A stretch of DNA of 64,000 nucleotides from Narthecium ossifragum (lineage: Eukaryota; Streptophyta; Magnoliopsida; Dioscoreales; Nartheciaceae). The notes below the pieces were generated by a model, which did no database searches, was not told the DNA's origin, and saw only the letters and a program-made list of their open reading frames with translations. Below, piece after piece: positions 11,104-23,986 of the stretch (its first letter is position 1; every line of letters begins with the position of its first letter). The stretch is taken from assembly GCA_963920575.1 (NCBI GenBank), contig OY986969.1:6210001-6274000 (forward strand), read 5' to 3'. Made by a program: the position numbers and the translations under genes.

Positions 11104-13907
11104 CTAGATGACAGGACAAGAAGTACCTGGAGATGAAAACAACTGCGGAAACTCCTGCTGCATGCGCGCCTCGCGCTCCCAAGTGACCTCCTCGGTGCCT
11201 CTGTGCCTCCACAGTACCTTGACCAAGGGAATCGTCTTGCCCCGCAAGACCTGATCACTCCGGTCAAGTACCTGAACCGGCTGCTCAACGAAACTCGCGT
11301 CTGTCTCAAGCTTAATGTCATCCACCCTGATGACATGAGACGGGTCTGGGTGATACTTCCTCAGCATCGACACATGGAAAGTCAAGTGCACAGCAGACAT
11401 GTGCTGAGGAAGATCCAGGCGGTAAGCTACCTCGCCGACCCTCTCTAAGATCTCAAACGGCCCGACAAACCTCGGCGCCAACTTACCACCTCTGCCAAAC
11501 CTGACAGAACCTCTGTACGGCGATGCTCGCAAGAACACTCGGTCGCCGACTGCAAACTCCAACGGTCGTCGCCTCTGATCTGCATAACTCTTCTGCCGGC
11601 TCTGAGCCGTCAGAAGCCTCTGCCTGATCTGCACTAACCTCTCTGACGACTGCCTGACAATGTCTGGACCGGTGAGTGAAGCCTCTCCAACCTCTGTCCA
11701 GCACACTGGGGAACGACACAGCCTACCGTACAACGCCTCTAAAGGTGCTACTCCAAGACTGGACTGGTAGCTGTTGTTGTAGGCGAACTCCACCAAGGGA
11801 AGGTGCTCCTCCCAGCTGCCTCCTGTGTCAAGGACACATGCTCTCAGCATGTCCTCCAAGATCTAGATCGTCCGCTCTGACTGCCCGTCTGTCTGCGGAT
11901 GGAAAGCCGTACTGAAAGTCAGGAGTGTACCAACTGCCTCCTGAAAGTCGCGCCAGAACCTGCTGGTGAACCTGGGGTCACGGTCTGACACGATAGAAAC
12001 TGGAACTCCGTGTAGTCTGACCACCTCTCTGACGTACAAGCTACCCAACCTGTCCGTCGAGTCTGTCACCCGCATAGGCAGGAAGTGCGCCGATTTGGTC
12101 AATCGATCAACGATGACCCAAATCGCGTCATTCCCCCTAGGAGATCTCGGTAGCCCGGTCATGAAGTCCATCGTGATGTGCTCCCACTTCCACTCAGCTT
12201 GTGGAAGCGGCTGAAGTAACCCCGGAGTCCGCTGGTGCTCTGCCTTGAACTTCTGACAGGTAAGGCAGCGCGATACGAACTCCGTCACTGCCCTCTTCAT
12301 CCCGCGCCACTAGAACTGTCGCCGAAGATCCTGGTACATCTTGGTGCCGCCGGGATGAACTGCAAAGCGGGAGTGGTGGAACTCTCGTAGGACGTCGTCT
12401 CGAAGAACTGGATCTGCTGGAACCGCTACTCTGCCTCGGAACCGTAGCCCTCCGTCTGGCGATACTGTCCAGTCTCCGTCTGCGCCCTCCGTGCCCGTTG
12501 CTGTGCGTAACTCCTCGAGCTCTGGGTCACTGTGTTGTGCCTCCAACACTCTGGCTAGAACTGCTGGCATACTCTGCACTGCGTAGAGGAAGCTGCTGGA
12601 TCCTCGATCCTCAAACTCGAGCTCCAACTGGCCCGCCGTCTCTAGAGCCTGCCACTGCCGCGCTGACAACCCTGCAACTACTGCTCTGGTGTCTCTCACC
12701 TGCCTGCTCAGCGCGTCTGCTACGACGTTTGCCTTACCATGATGGTAATGCAACTCGAAGTCGTAGTCCTCCAGTAGCTCCATCCAGCGTCGCTGGCTCA
12801 GGTTGAGGTCACGTTGGGTGAAAACGTGCCTCAAGCTCTTATGGTCCGAGAAGACAGAAAACTTCTCGCCATAGAGGTAGTGACGCCAGGTCTTCAGGGC
12901 GAAGACCACCGCTGCAAGCTCCAAGTCATGGGTCGGGTAGTTCCTCTCATGGTTCTTCAGCTGGCGAGAACCATAGGAAACTACGTGGCCCTCCTGCATG
13001 AGGACACACCCCAAACCCTCTCCACTGGCGTCACAGTAGACACTGTAACCAACGCCTCGCTCGGGGACGATCAGCACCGGTGCACTGATCAACCTGGTCC
13101 TCAGCTCCACGAAGGCTCGCTCACAAGCATCATCCCACACGAACGGGACGGCCTTCTGTGTCAGTTTGGTCAACGGTCCTGCAACTCTGGAGAAGTCCCG
13201 CACGAACCGCCTGTAGTAACCCGCCAGGCCCAAGAAGCTACGGACCTCGAACACTGTCCTCGGTCTCTGCCACTGTACCACTGCCTCGACCTTGGCCGGG
13301 TCAACTGAGATCCCTGCTGCCGACACCACGTGTCCAAGGAATCCCACCTGTGCGAGCCAGAACTCGCACTTGGAAGCCTTGGCATAAAGCCGATGCTCCC
13401 TAAGTAGCTGCAACACTGTCGTCAAGTGTCGCTCGTGCTCCGCCTCTGACCGGGAGTAGATAAGGATGTCGTCGACGAACACCACCACGAACTCGTCTAG
13501 GAAGGGCCGGAAGATCCTCTGCATGAGATCCATGAACGCTGCTGGTGTGTTCGTCAGGCCAAAAGGCATCACCACGAACTCGTACAGGCCGTACCGAGTC
13601 CGGAATGCCGTCTTCGGGATGTCGCAATCCCGAACCCTCAACTGGCGGTAGCCGGTGCGGAGGTCGATCTTCGAGAACACTGAAGATCCTCGAAGCTGGT
13701 CAAACAGGTCGTCGATCCGCGGCATCGGATACCTGTTCTTCACCGTCACCCTGTTGAGCCGCCTGTAGTCTATGCAAAGTCAAAGGGTACCATCCTTCTT
13801 CTTTGCGAACAACACTGGCGCCCCCCAGGGAGACATGCTGGGACGGATGAAGCCTCTGCTGGTAAGCTCGTCTAGCTGAGTCCTCAACTCACTCTGCTCT
13901 GCTGGTG
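11104..13907 (-). pseudogene. Element B pol: RT, RNase H, integrase, chromodomain-like tail (broken)
   Basis: On the minus strand the order is reverse transcriptase (active site FVDD near 13480; fingers motif [13 protein letters not shown]), RNase H ([16 protein letters not shown] near 13050), integrase zinc finger (HHSRF…CLTCQK, 12370-12240), integrase core ([27 protein letters not shown], 12170-11880), and a C-terminal chromodomain-like segment (VQVLDRSDQVLRG…WEREARM) ending at 11104. Breaks: TGA at about 13783 where an Arg codon (CGA) is expected, TAG at about 12310 for a Trp, TAG just after ERTI (about 11860) for a Gln, and a 1-nt loss near 13915 between protease and RT. It would have encoded replication and integration enzymes. 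Confidence 0.9.
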
Positions 13908-14685
13908 CTATTCTGAAAGCTGGGAGAGAGTCGGTGCGGTACCTGGTACTAGGTCGATCTCAAAATCGACCTCTCTGGGCGGTGGAAGCCCTGGTAACAC
14001 CTCGGGAAACACGTCGGTGTAGTCGCACACGATCCTGGAAAAACTGCTCTGCTGCACTCCCTCAGAACCGAACAGGGACAGACTGGCCAACAAGGCTGAG
14101 AGCTCACTGCCACGTCTCCCCACACCACAAGCAAAGGAATCGGCTGAGAATCGATCCCCCAACAACACAAACTGTGTCCCATCGGGTGTCCAAGCGACCA
14201 CCCTCCGGCGACCACAGTCGATGATAGCTCGGTATGCTGCCAACCAGTCCATATCGAGTATCACATCGAAGCATGTCATGTCTAGCACTCGCAGGTCTAG
14301 ACAGACACGGGGGCCTCCAACCTCCAAGGAACAAGATCGGCAGACCCGGTCTACCCTGACTGTGCCGCTGATCGGTGAGTCTACAGACTGTGCCACCTCT
14401 AGCCAACTCGTCTCTAATCCTAGTGATGCCATACACATGCTAGCAATATAGGAATGAGACGCCCCAGAGTCTATCAGCACATCTACTAAAGAACTAGAAA
14501 GCTGAAAGATACCTCTGAGGACGGATGGCTTTGTCGCTGCCTGCTGATACTGCTGTGGCTGCTGGTAATGCTGTGGCTGCTGGTACTGCAACGGCTGTCG
14601 GTACTGCTGCGGCTGCTGGTACTGCGGTGGCGGCTGATACAGCTGGACGGTGTCCTGCCGCTCACGAACTGGGAGGGCAAAAACT
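13908..14685 (-). pseudogene. Element B protease region
   Basis: The segment begins at the border of the nested solo LTR. It has a Gln/Tyr/Pro-rich spacer with repeated YQQPQ units, then an aspartic protease with the catalytic motif LIDSGASHS and a downstream ILDMDWL motif. It ends with the protease-RT linker ([20 protein letters not shown]), after which the frame shifts. The family and position fit a Ty3/Gypsy pepsin-like protease that matures the polyprotein. Confidence 0.85.
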
Positions 14686-16130
14686 TGATGAATAAATTTT
14701 ATATCTCGCAAGTATACGAATCGGTGCAATCAGTATAGTAGCAAGACGAGTATCGTACCCACAGAGATTTGCAAAGATTATTAGAGTGAAACGCTAAAGA
14801 ACAGAAAAGAAAGAAAATAAGGAAGGGAAAATAAGAGATATGAAGTATTGAGAATAGATAATCTAATAACGAAATAAGAAAACGATAGAAATATGATGGA
14901 TGAATACTAAGGTTCCGATTTCACCATAACATCCTCATTCTATGCATTGAATCAATAAAGATTTCAGTTTAATTCCAAGGGCTTGTTCTTCCGGTATGAT
15001 GATCCGTTCGGCCGCGGTCTCCACCAAGTACCCCCAATTAGCCCTAGTTAATGAACCCATAACTAAGTGTTAACCAAGAATTCATTAAGCTCTGAAGAAC
15101 AATCATGAACCAAGAATACTCTTAGCTTGAACCCGGCCTCGACATAAACTCATTCATTCATAGATCCTGCAAGATTAGGGAATGAACCCTCGCCCAATCT
15201 CACATAAAACAATCTATAATACTTTTATTGGCCAGATAAATGTATTTAAGATCTCAGTTATAATAATGAATGAATCAAGGAAAATAAATTGATTAAATAA
15301 TCCTGATCCAATAACATAGAATGATTCAGTTAGGGCTACATCGGTACCTTAGAAAAGAAACTAGCCACTCATGTTCATCATGAAGACGACAAAAGTGTTT
15401 AAAGAAAAATAAAGAAAGAAAGACGAAGAAAACAAAACCCTAACACGGCTTCCTCTCCTCCAAATGCTCCAGAAAAACCCTCCAAAAGCTCCCTTTTGAT
15501 AACCCTAAGTATCCTATTTATAGGCCTCAACTCGGGTTAGATCTAAGTCCATTATACGCTCCATGCTGATCTGGCGGTCGACCGTGAGATCTCACGGTCG
15601 ACCGTCAACTGTACAAAATAATTCGGAAGTGCGACGGTCGATATTCGCATCGTCCGTGAGAAGTATTTTCTTTAACAGAGGCTGACAGTCGATGCCACGG
15701 ATGATGCCACGGTCGACCGTGGGAATTTTTGCATGTGACGGTCGATGCGACGGTCGTTCGGGGGAATTTTTTAGCGCGACGGTCGATCGTCACTATTCAT
15801 TCAGCATGCGCACTGTTATGAAAAATGTTGTAACTTTCCGTACAAAACTCGGAATCACGAACCGTAAAATTCTGCAGAATCTAAACTTCAAGAGCTTTCC
15901 AACCATATATGGTACATCATCTGGTTCTTCATGAGCAGGTACAGTTTAATCTTTCAAGTTAATCCATGTAATCTTTTCAGCTTCTTTGCTCCTTTTTCCT
16001 GCATTTTCCAAACAACTATGTGAAGCAACATATAGATATAAAAATAGTAATAAAGATGTTGATTAAGGCTAATATCTAGCAATTTAGATGGTTATAAGGC
16101 TATTCAGAGTGTACTTTCATGCACTCATCA
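14686..16130 (-). mobile_element. Solo LTR of an Athila/Tat-like element, nested in B
   Basis: On the minus strand it starts TGATGAGTGCATGAAAGT and ends TTTATTCATCA (TG…CA). The start closely matches the 5' LTR at 60976. It separates the gag zinc-knuckle part of B from the protease part. Flanking 5-mers (AAACT at 14681-14685, ACACC at 16131-16135) do not match, so the TSD has decayed or the borders are off by a few bases. It contains GACGGTCGACCGT-like palindromes at about 15577-15790. No ORF of interest was seen. Confidence 0.8.
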
Positions 16131-17281
16131 ACACCTGCCCCCGATGGCCGCCTCTGCCTCTGGGACGCCCCGGCCCGCGTCCACCCCCGCTCCCCTGCCA
16201 GGCACCGGACCCTCCGCCTCTACTGCCTTGCGGCATAGCGCTCTACGCTCCTCGCGAAGTGCAGTCTCTATGGTAGTGCCCCGGCTGCCCGCACAGGAAG
16301 CAAGTGGGTGTCGCGCCGCCAGACTGCCGTCCCTTGTCTCCCCCTGACGAAGCCTACCCAGATGGCCCGGCCGTCAGTAGAAACGGGGCTGGTGGGCTCG
16401 GTAGTGGCTGCTGGTACTGCGGTGCGCGCTGCGGCCGATTGCTGAAAGGGCCGTTGAAGCCACGGCTGCCCCCTACCGAACCCCCCTCTGCCCTGGGGCC
16501 TCTGCTACTGTGAGCTGGTAGAGACTGCCGGTGGAACTGCCCGGCGTCTCTCATCCTGCAACTGCGTCTCCACAACTAAGGCGCAGTTCAGAACTGCTGC
16601 GTGCGTCTCGAAGCGGTGGGAACACGTCTGGCGCCTTATCTCTGGACGAAGACCCCACTCAAACTGCCGTGCCCTAGCCACTGGATCTGCTGCCACTGCC
16701 CCCGCAAAACGGACCAAGTGCGTGAACCGGGTGGCATACTGCTAAACAGTGCGAGTACCCTGCAAGAGGGACTGGTACTCGCGAGACAGGGCGTCACGCG
16801 TACTCTCCGGGAAGTACGCGTCCAAGAACAACGCCCTGAACTCCTCCCACGTCGGCTCCTCTCCGCCATTGGTGTGCTGGGCAGTGCACCACCAGTCAAG
16901 GGCGTCACCATCGAGCTGGAACGCCGCGAGGGTGACCCGGATCCGGTCATCCCCGACGAAGAGAGCGTCGTGAACGCGCGTGACTCCTCGGAGCCAGCCG
17001 TCTGCCGTGGTCGGATCTCCAGTCTCACCGCTGAACCTAGGCGAGTTCAGCCGCTGGAAGTCCATCATGACCGCTGCCGCGGCCCGCCCGTCGACCGGAG
17101 CGAGGACCCCCTCCTCGGCGAGAGGGCTCTCCTCCCGTGCGACCGCAACCATCACTGGTGATGGTCTAGTCCGTCGAGCTCTGACCGCCCTGACAGGTGC
17201 TACCCTGTCTGGTCGAGCGGGCCGACCAGGTCGTGCCCCACCTCGACCAACAACCGTAGGTCGGTCTAGAGCTCCCGCCAT
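16131..17281 (-). pseudogene. Element B gag with zinc knuckle (broken)
   Basis: The start ATG is at 17281 (MAGALDRP). The leader is Arg/Pro/Ala-rich. The Retrotrans_gag domain follows (MMDFQRLNSPRFSG, IRVTLAAFQLDGDALDWW). The zinc knuckle TCFLCGQPGHYHRDC (CX2CX4HX4C) lies at about 16256-16300. At least two TAG codons interrupt the frame (about 16743 and 16512), each at a site where Gln CAG would continue it. Past the knuckle, the frame runs into the nested solo LTR at 16130. Confidence 0.85.
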
Positions 17282-17462
17282 CTGCGCAATCACCAACGAC
17301 AACGAGCGTTCACTCGTCAGTAACCCAAGACAAAACAGCACAACATAAAGCGGAAAAGCATAACACATCAAAAGGAGCATGCACGGATGTTCTAGACATA
17401 GAACTAACCCATTCCACGCTCAATCTCAACCGAATCCTGATCCTAAACCCTGGGATCTACAA

Positions 17463-17479
17463 CCTATGCTCTGATACCA
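17463..17479 (-). other. Primer binding site of element B
   Basis: On the minus strand the sequence is TGGTATCAGAGCATAGG, the initiator-Met tRNA type. It lies 3 bp from the 5' LTR end. The adjacent LTR terminus is damaged: where the 3' LTR reads TGTCGCGCCCCGACCCGCG on the plus strand, this copy reads TAGGACCCGCG, a loss of roughly 10 bp. Confidence 0.9.
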
Positions 17480-17482
17480 AGC

Positions 17483-19870
17483 TAGGACCCGCGAAAACCC
17501 AACCGGGTCGGGCGACGCGAACCGAAACCTAACAAACGCGGACGAAAAGCTGGCCAGGGTTCCCTCAACCCTATTGGTCGCCCTAACAGTTCACCAAAAG
17601 CACCTCCAATTTAAAAGACAGTATAATAATGAAGCCTGGAACCATAGATTTAAAACTCAAAAAGGTTTAATATACATATCCTCGAAGAGGGGGGAGTTCA
17701 AATACAACATTACTCCCGTAGGAGACTATCTAACATAGGATAAAAACAGTAAATGATCACCACCTCTCAGACTCCGCCTGGCGCCGCCGCGCCGCCAACC
17801 AACTGCCCGGTAGGGGCCAAGGAAGAAGAACTGACGCCTGCACCTGCAAAACGCAGCCCGGGTAGGAGTGAGCACTAAGCTCAGTAGGGATCTACACTAC
17901 GACACACAGAAGGAAGAGGAAAACGCAACAGTGTCGCCCTCAAGTAGAACCTGGGTGTATACAGGGGTCCCATAACCCCACCGCGTGTCCCTGAGGCCCC
18001 GATCATGATCTTCCAGCCGGGCTGGTCACATGTCGGGTCACACTCAGTAGCAGGAAACAACACTACTGACTCTCAACAGGACACAGAACACTGTTTGGTG
18101 GGAAAAGACACCACTGAGTAGGCAACTCCTCTACTCAAGAGTTTAAGAACGCCGGACACCGGCTACACCTCAGATCCGACTAGAGGCCGACACGACCTCT
18201 ACAATCATCAAGCAACAAGTGCACCAGTCATCTAAGCCTATCATCAAGTTTGACTGGACACTACAGTTCAAACCGGGTCCAAACCACCCAACCCCGGTCC
18301 TAGGGCTAAGTCCGAGCTTCCAGCCTCGGGACGGCGACCCAAGGATCACCCACGCCCTAACCAATGCAACTAATGCACAAATCAACAATGCATGCTATGA
18401 CATACACAGATAAGAAGCAAAGCATGCAACAGTATGTCAAGCATCATATAAGTCTACTGGATCGCTGCAGCGGTACTACCAACCGCTGCCAGCCGATCCA
18501 CAGCGGGTCCCGGCATTACGACGGTACCATGACCGTCAACCACGAACTCCTGCAACGGGAAGCAACCCCGAAAACCGCTGAATGAACAGTAACAATATAA
18601 TATTATATTCAAACACCCAAAACCTCTACTTAGGGGCTAATTGATCCCGTCGATCCGATGTCCAAACGACGTCGGATTCAATATCCCACTTAGCTACCAG
18701 TTGGTGTATCTACCATGATCAACATATCCAAAATTCATAATCATCCAACAGTTGGATTAACGGGAAAACGCTAATCAGAAATCGCTAAACAACTAACTTA
18801 ACAATTAATTGTTGCAACGCAGCCCTTCAGAAAACAATTCATAAGAAATCGTAGACAAATTCAAAAATTACGAAACAAGATGGAATGGAAAGCTAACGAA
18901 TAGCTCTACAACTCTTATGTTTATGAAAAGCAAAGATCATGTACTCGCCGGCCGAAAAACTCGCCGCAAGCCGACTGTTTCTCAAGAACAGCAGAAAACC
19001 AGAAATCCGAGACAGATCATACATAAAACCTACTCAAATCTCAACTGATTAACATGAAACTTAAATCAGTAATTCTAACATGTATAAGGAACCCAACAAA
19101 GCAAGGATCAATAAGATCCAACGGCTAGATCTAGAGAAAACCCGAAATAAACACAGTATGTATAACCCTACCTAGTTGCTCTTTCCTCGGCTGATTCCCC
19201 GCGATTTGATCACCAACAAGCCTCCAAACTACTTCAGGGATCTTCCTCTCGTTGTCACGAATCCAACGAGTGTTAGAACGCCGGAAAAGATGGCCGGAGG
19301 AGGGAGAACGGAGGAGAGCAAGGTGGCTGCCGGAAAACAGGGGAAGAACAGAGCTTTGGGAGAGAAAGAAGGAAGGAAGAAGAAAGAGAGGAGAAGGAGG
19401 AAGAGGAGGGGAAGAAAGGAGGGGAAAGGGGGAGGGGGCAGCCGGGGGAAGGGGGAAAAAGTGAGGGGAGGGGAGGGAAAGTCTTCCCTCTCTGACAGAG
19501 GAGAGCGACGGCCAACGGCGGCCGTCCTCGCGAAGCAGAAAAAGCCACCGACTCATAAATGATCGATCCTTCCTCAAGGAAGGATCGATCCTTCATGACG
19601 TTCTCACAAGGCTTTCTGGCACGAAAAGGATCGATCCCTTGGCCAGAGAGGATCGATCCTTTGTGTGCTGAAAGCTAAACTTGGGCAAGAACTCAAGCCC
19701 AAGTCCGGATCTTTCGATCCCGGGTCCCACTAACCGTTCTAACCAAACACTAATACATACAAGGCCAGTGTGTGCACACGCGGGTGTGAAACAAACCAAC
19801 AAGGCGCAATTTACCAAATTGCCCTTGCGGTCTACAACGAGCCACAGGGGTAGAGGGGCAGGTCCTCACA
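17483..19870 (-). repeat. 5' LTR of element B
   Basis: This partner of the LTR at 8604-11029 is nearly collinear with it. It differs by a missing 19-bp segment near 18600 (the AATATAATATTATATTC run occurs once, not twice), a shorter purine tract, and the damaged inner terminus. It contains the palindrome pair at about 19560-19655. The outer end GTCCTCACA is intact at 19870. Confidence 0.9.
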
Positions 19871-22800
19871 CAGCATATACGCAGTGGTGTTGGACTGTGC
19901 CTTGGCAGTTGAGGCTTAGTTGCAGGAGCCGGGGCCCAGGGCAGTGCAGCCTGCGTCGTCTGCGAGCACCAGTGGCGGAGTGCAGCCACAGAGAGCAGCT
20001 CAGGGCATAGGAGGTTCGTGGAGGCAGCGGAGGTACCCACGACGCCAGCAGCCGTACTAGCGTTACCCACCCCAGCACTAGCAGCAGCCCAGGCAGGGAG
20101 GCCAGCCACTTCTTCCGGTTGGGCCTCAGGGGCAGACGTCCGGAGGAGGCCAGAGCCAGCAGCTAGCGCTTGGTTCTCCTGTGTGCTTTGAGTGCCGGCA
20201 GACTGGGCACTTTTGCAGAGACTGTCCGACGTTGAGGGCACAGTTCGCTCGTGGCGGAGCAGGCGGAGGTTGGCGGACACCGGGAGCCGGGAGAGGCAGA
20301 GGTCGCGGCGGAGGTCGAGGCGGACACAGAGGGAGAGTGTACGCACTTCCAGATCGTGAGTACCCAGACTTTGTTCAGCCACCCTTTCAGCCTTACCTGT
20401 ACCCGCTACCCCAGCAGGCTCTAGCACTTCCACCAGCTCCAGTTGACCCTCCTATTCTCAGAGGTACCTTCCAGCTTTTCAGTTCATTTGTAGATGTTCT
20501 GATAGATTCTGGGGCGTCTCATTCCTTTGTAGCTAGCGACTGTGTGGCATCGCTAGGGCTAGAGACTGAGCCACTTGGAGTCACACTACACTTAGACACA
20601 CCCGTCGGCGGAGGAGCTCGTGTTGAGCTGATCTGCCGTTCTTGCGAGTTGGAGGTTGGGGGCCTCTGTGTCTTTCTAGACCTTCGGGTGCTAGACATGG
20701 TCGGGTTCGACGTGATTCTCGGTATGGATTGGCTGACTTCATACCGAGCCGTCATCGACTGTGGGCGTCGTAGGGTGACTGCTTGGACACCTGACGGCTC
20801 TCGTTTCGTTCTGTTGGGGGATCGCCAGTCGGCCGATTCCCTCTTGTGTGCTTGTCTTCCCAGGCACGGGGGCCAGCTGTCAGCTTTACTGGCGCGCCTT
20901 TCCTTGTTCGCTGCAGAGGGCAGTCGAGAGGGCAGTTTACCTGCAGTTGTTTGTGAGTTTGCTGACGTCTTCCCAGACGAGCTACCGGGCCTTCCTCCTT
21001 CCAGAGCAGCAGACTTTCAGATAGATCTTGTACCGGGTACCGGGCCGATCTCTCTGCCAGCTTTCAGGATGGCACCAGCAGAGCAGAGGGAGCTGAGGGT
21101 CCAGCTGGAAGGGTTGATCGGCAGAGGTTTCATCCGTCCCAGCACGTCACCTTGGGCAGCTCCTGTATTGTTCGCAAAGAAGAAGGACGGTACGCTTCGT
21201 CTTTGCATTGATTACAGGAAGCTGAACAGGGTGACGGTGAAGAACAAGTATCCGATGCCGAGGATCGATGACTTGTTCGACCAGCTCCGAGGCTCTTCGG
21301 TCTTTTCGAAGATCGATCTCCGTACCGGCTATCACCAGTTGCGGATTCGGGATTGCGACATCCCGAAGACGGCTTTTCGTACGAGGTACGGGTTGTACGA
21401 GTTCACGGTGATGCCGTTCGGCTTGACGAACGCACCGGCGACGTTCATGGATCTGATGCAGAGGGTCTTCCGACCGTACTTAGATCAGTTCGTGGTGGTT
21501 TTCGTCGACGACATCCTAGTCTACTCACGTACTGCGAAGGAGCACGGGCAGCATCTGAGGACAGTGTTGCAGTTGTTGAGGGGGCATAGGCTATATGCCA
21601 AGGCCTCCAAATGTGAGTTTTGGCTTCCTGAGGTGCAGTTTCTGGGGCACGTGGTGTCAGCGACAGGTATTTCAGTTGATCCAGCCAAGATCGAGGCAGT
21701 GCTATAGTGGCAGAGACCGACGACAGTGTTCGAGGTCCGCAGCTTCCTCGGCTTGGCGGGTTACTACCGGAGGTTCGTGCGGGACTTCTCCAGGGTTGCA
21801 GGGCCGCTGACCAGGTTGACACAGAAGGCGGTTCCATTTGCTTGGGATGAGGCTTGTGAGTAGGCTTTCATCCAGTTGAGGACCAGGCTGACGAGTGCAC
21901 CGATCCTTATAGTTCCAGAGCGAGGCGTCGGCTACAGCGTCTACTGCGACGCCAGTGGGGAGGGTCTAGGCTGTGTGCTTATGCAGGAGGGCCATGTGGT
22001 GGCCTACAGTTCCAGGCAGCTAAAGACCCATGAGAGGAACTATCCAGTCTACGATCTCGAGCTTGCAGCGGTTGTCTTCGCTCTGAAGACGTGGCGGCAC
22101 TACTTCTACGGTGAGCGGTTCTCGGTGTACTCTGATCATAAGAGTTTGAGGCACGTGTTTACCCAGCGTGACCTCAACCTCAGGCAGCGGCGGTGGATGG
22201 AGCTTCTAGAGGACTACGACTTCGAGTTGCACTATCACCCTGGTAAGGCAAACGTCGTAGCAGACGCTCTCAGCAGGCAGACCAGAGACAACAGAGTGAC
22301 CTTGGCAGCAGTGTCGGCTCGGCAGTGGCAGATGCTGGAGACAGTCAGTCAATTTGGGCTTGACTTTGAGGACCGGGCGACAGGTGGTTTCCTGTATGTT
22401 GTTCGCAGCATTCCAGTTCTTTTGGCCAGAGTGATCGAGGCACAGGCTGGGGACCCAGAGCTCGTGGAGACCCGTGCTGCGGTCGGCACCGAGCACGCAG
22501 TTGAGGGCTGGACAGTGTCGACAGACAGTGGGCTACTCTTCAGAGGCAGAGTTGCAGTTCCAGCAGACCCGGCGTTGCGAGAGGAGATCCTTCATGAGTT
22601 CCACCACTCCTGCTTCGTCGTTCACCCCGGGAGCACCAAGATGTACCACGACCTTCGCCGACAGTTCTGGTGGTGCGGGATGAAGAGGTCAGTAGCTGAG
22701 TTCGTTTCCAGGTGCCTCACCTGTCAGAAGGTGAAGGCAGAGCACAGGCGGACCCCAGGTTTGTTGCAGTCACTTCGAGTGCCAGAGTGGAAGTGGGAAC

Positions 22801-23986
22801 ATATAGCTATGGACTTCGTCACCGGGCTACCCAGGTCACCGAGGGGGAATGATGCGATTTGGGTCATTGTCGATCGACTGACCAAATCGGCTCATTTCCT
22901 CCCCATGAGGACTACAGATCCAGTTGCCAGACTGAGCCAGAGGTACATTGACGAGGTAGTACGACTGCACGGCATCCCAGTGTCGATAGTGTCAGACAGA
23001 GATCCCAGGTTTACCGGCAGGTTCTGGAGCAGCTTCCAGGACTCCTTGGGGACAGCACTGACGTTTAGCACAGCTTTCCATCCTCAGACAGACGGGCAGT
23101 CAGAGCGGACTATCCAGATCTTGGAGGACATGCTCAGGGCATGTGTGCTAGACGCTGGAGGTACTTGGGAGCAGCACGTGACTTTGGAGAAGTTTGCCTA
23201 CAACAACAGTTTCCAGGCCAGTTTGGGTTTTACACCCTTTGAGGCGTTGTACGGCAGACCGTGTCGTTCACCGGTGTGTTGGACTGAGGTTGGGGAGGCG
23301 TCCCTTACCGGTCCAGACATCATCAGACATTCGTCAGAGAGGTTGGCTCAGATCAGGCAGAGGTTTCTGACGGCGCAGAGCCGGCAGAAGAGCTACGCAG
23401 ACCGCAGGCGACGACCCCTGGAGTTCGCAGTTGGCGACAGAGTGCTACTGAAGGTGTCCCCGCGCAGAGGATCGATCAGGTTTGGTAGCAGGGGCAAGTT
23501 AGCTCCGAGGTTCATGGGTCCTTTGAGATCGTCAGGCGCGTCGGAGCAGTCGCCTACCAGTTGGCTGTACCTCCGCACATCTCAGCAGTTCACCCCACCT
23601 TCCACGTTTCTATGCCGCGGAAGTACATTCCAGATCCTTCTCACGTGATCAGACACGACGACCTCGAGGTTGAGGAGGACGCCACCTATATAGAGCAGCC
23701 AGTGCAGATCATGGACAGACGGGATCAGGTGCTGAGAGGCAGATCGTTACCGTTGGTCATGGTCAGGTGGAGGCACGGCAGTACAGAGAGTCTGACTTGG
23801 GATCGAGAGGATCGCTTGCGTCGGGAGTTTCCCCGACTGTTCACCTCTTCAGGTAGTTCCTCGTTGTGGGCGTTGGCGCCCCTAGCTGTAGCCTTGTTTG
23901 TGCAGGTAGGCTTAGTTGTTTCTTTTTCCCCCGGCTTCAACCTTGAATTTCGGGACGAAATTCTTTTTAAGGTTGTTAGGTTGTGA
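19871..23986 (+). pseudogene. Element A gag C-terminus and pol (broken)
   Basis: The frame resumes after the TSD of B. The order is zinc knuckle [14 protein letters not shown] (about 20180), protease ([10 protein letters not shown], about 20500), RT (active site FVDDILVYS, about 21500), RNase H ([16 protein letters not shown], about 21935), integrase zinc finger (about 22600-22740), integrase core ([27 protein letters not shown], to about 23115), and chromodomain-like tail (VQIMDRRDQVLRG, about 23700). In-frame TAGs lie at 19917, 20058, 20079, 21705 and 21861. A 1-nt loss in a T run near 23524 shifts the frame before the tail. The final stop uses the first bases of the 3' LTR. Confidence 0.9.

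Larger units (their letters stand above)
8604..19870 (-). mobile_element. Ty3/Gypsy Tekay-type chromovirus B, reverse, nested in A
   Basis: An 11.27 kb element on the minus strand with LTRs of 2426 bp (3' LTR, 8604-11029) and 2388 bp (5' LTR, 17483-19870). An exact TSD, CAGCA, lies at 8599-8603 and 19871-19875, inside the gag of element A. Reading on the minus strand gives LTR, PBS, gag, zinc knuckle, a nested solo LTR, protease, RT, RNase H, integrase, chromodomain-like tail, LTR. The polyprotein carries several stops and a frameshift. The two LTRs differ by small indels, so the insertion is not recent. Confidence 0.93.

Noticed and set aside
12310..13749. Plus-strand frames across 11203-13757 as genes
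   Set aside because: They are shadows of the minus-strand pol of element B.
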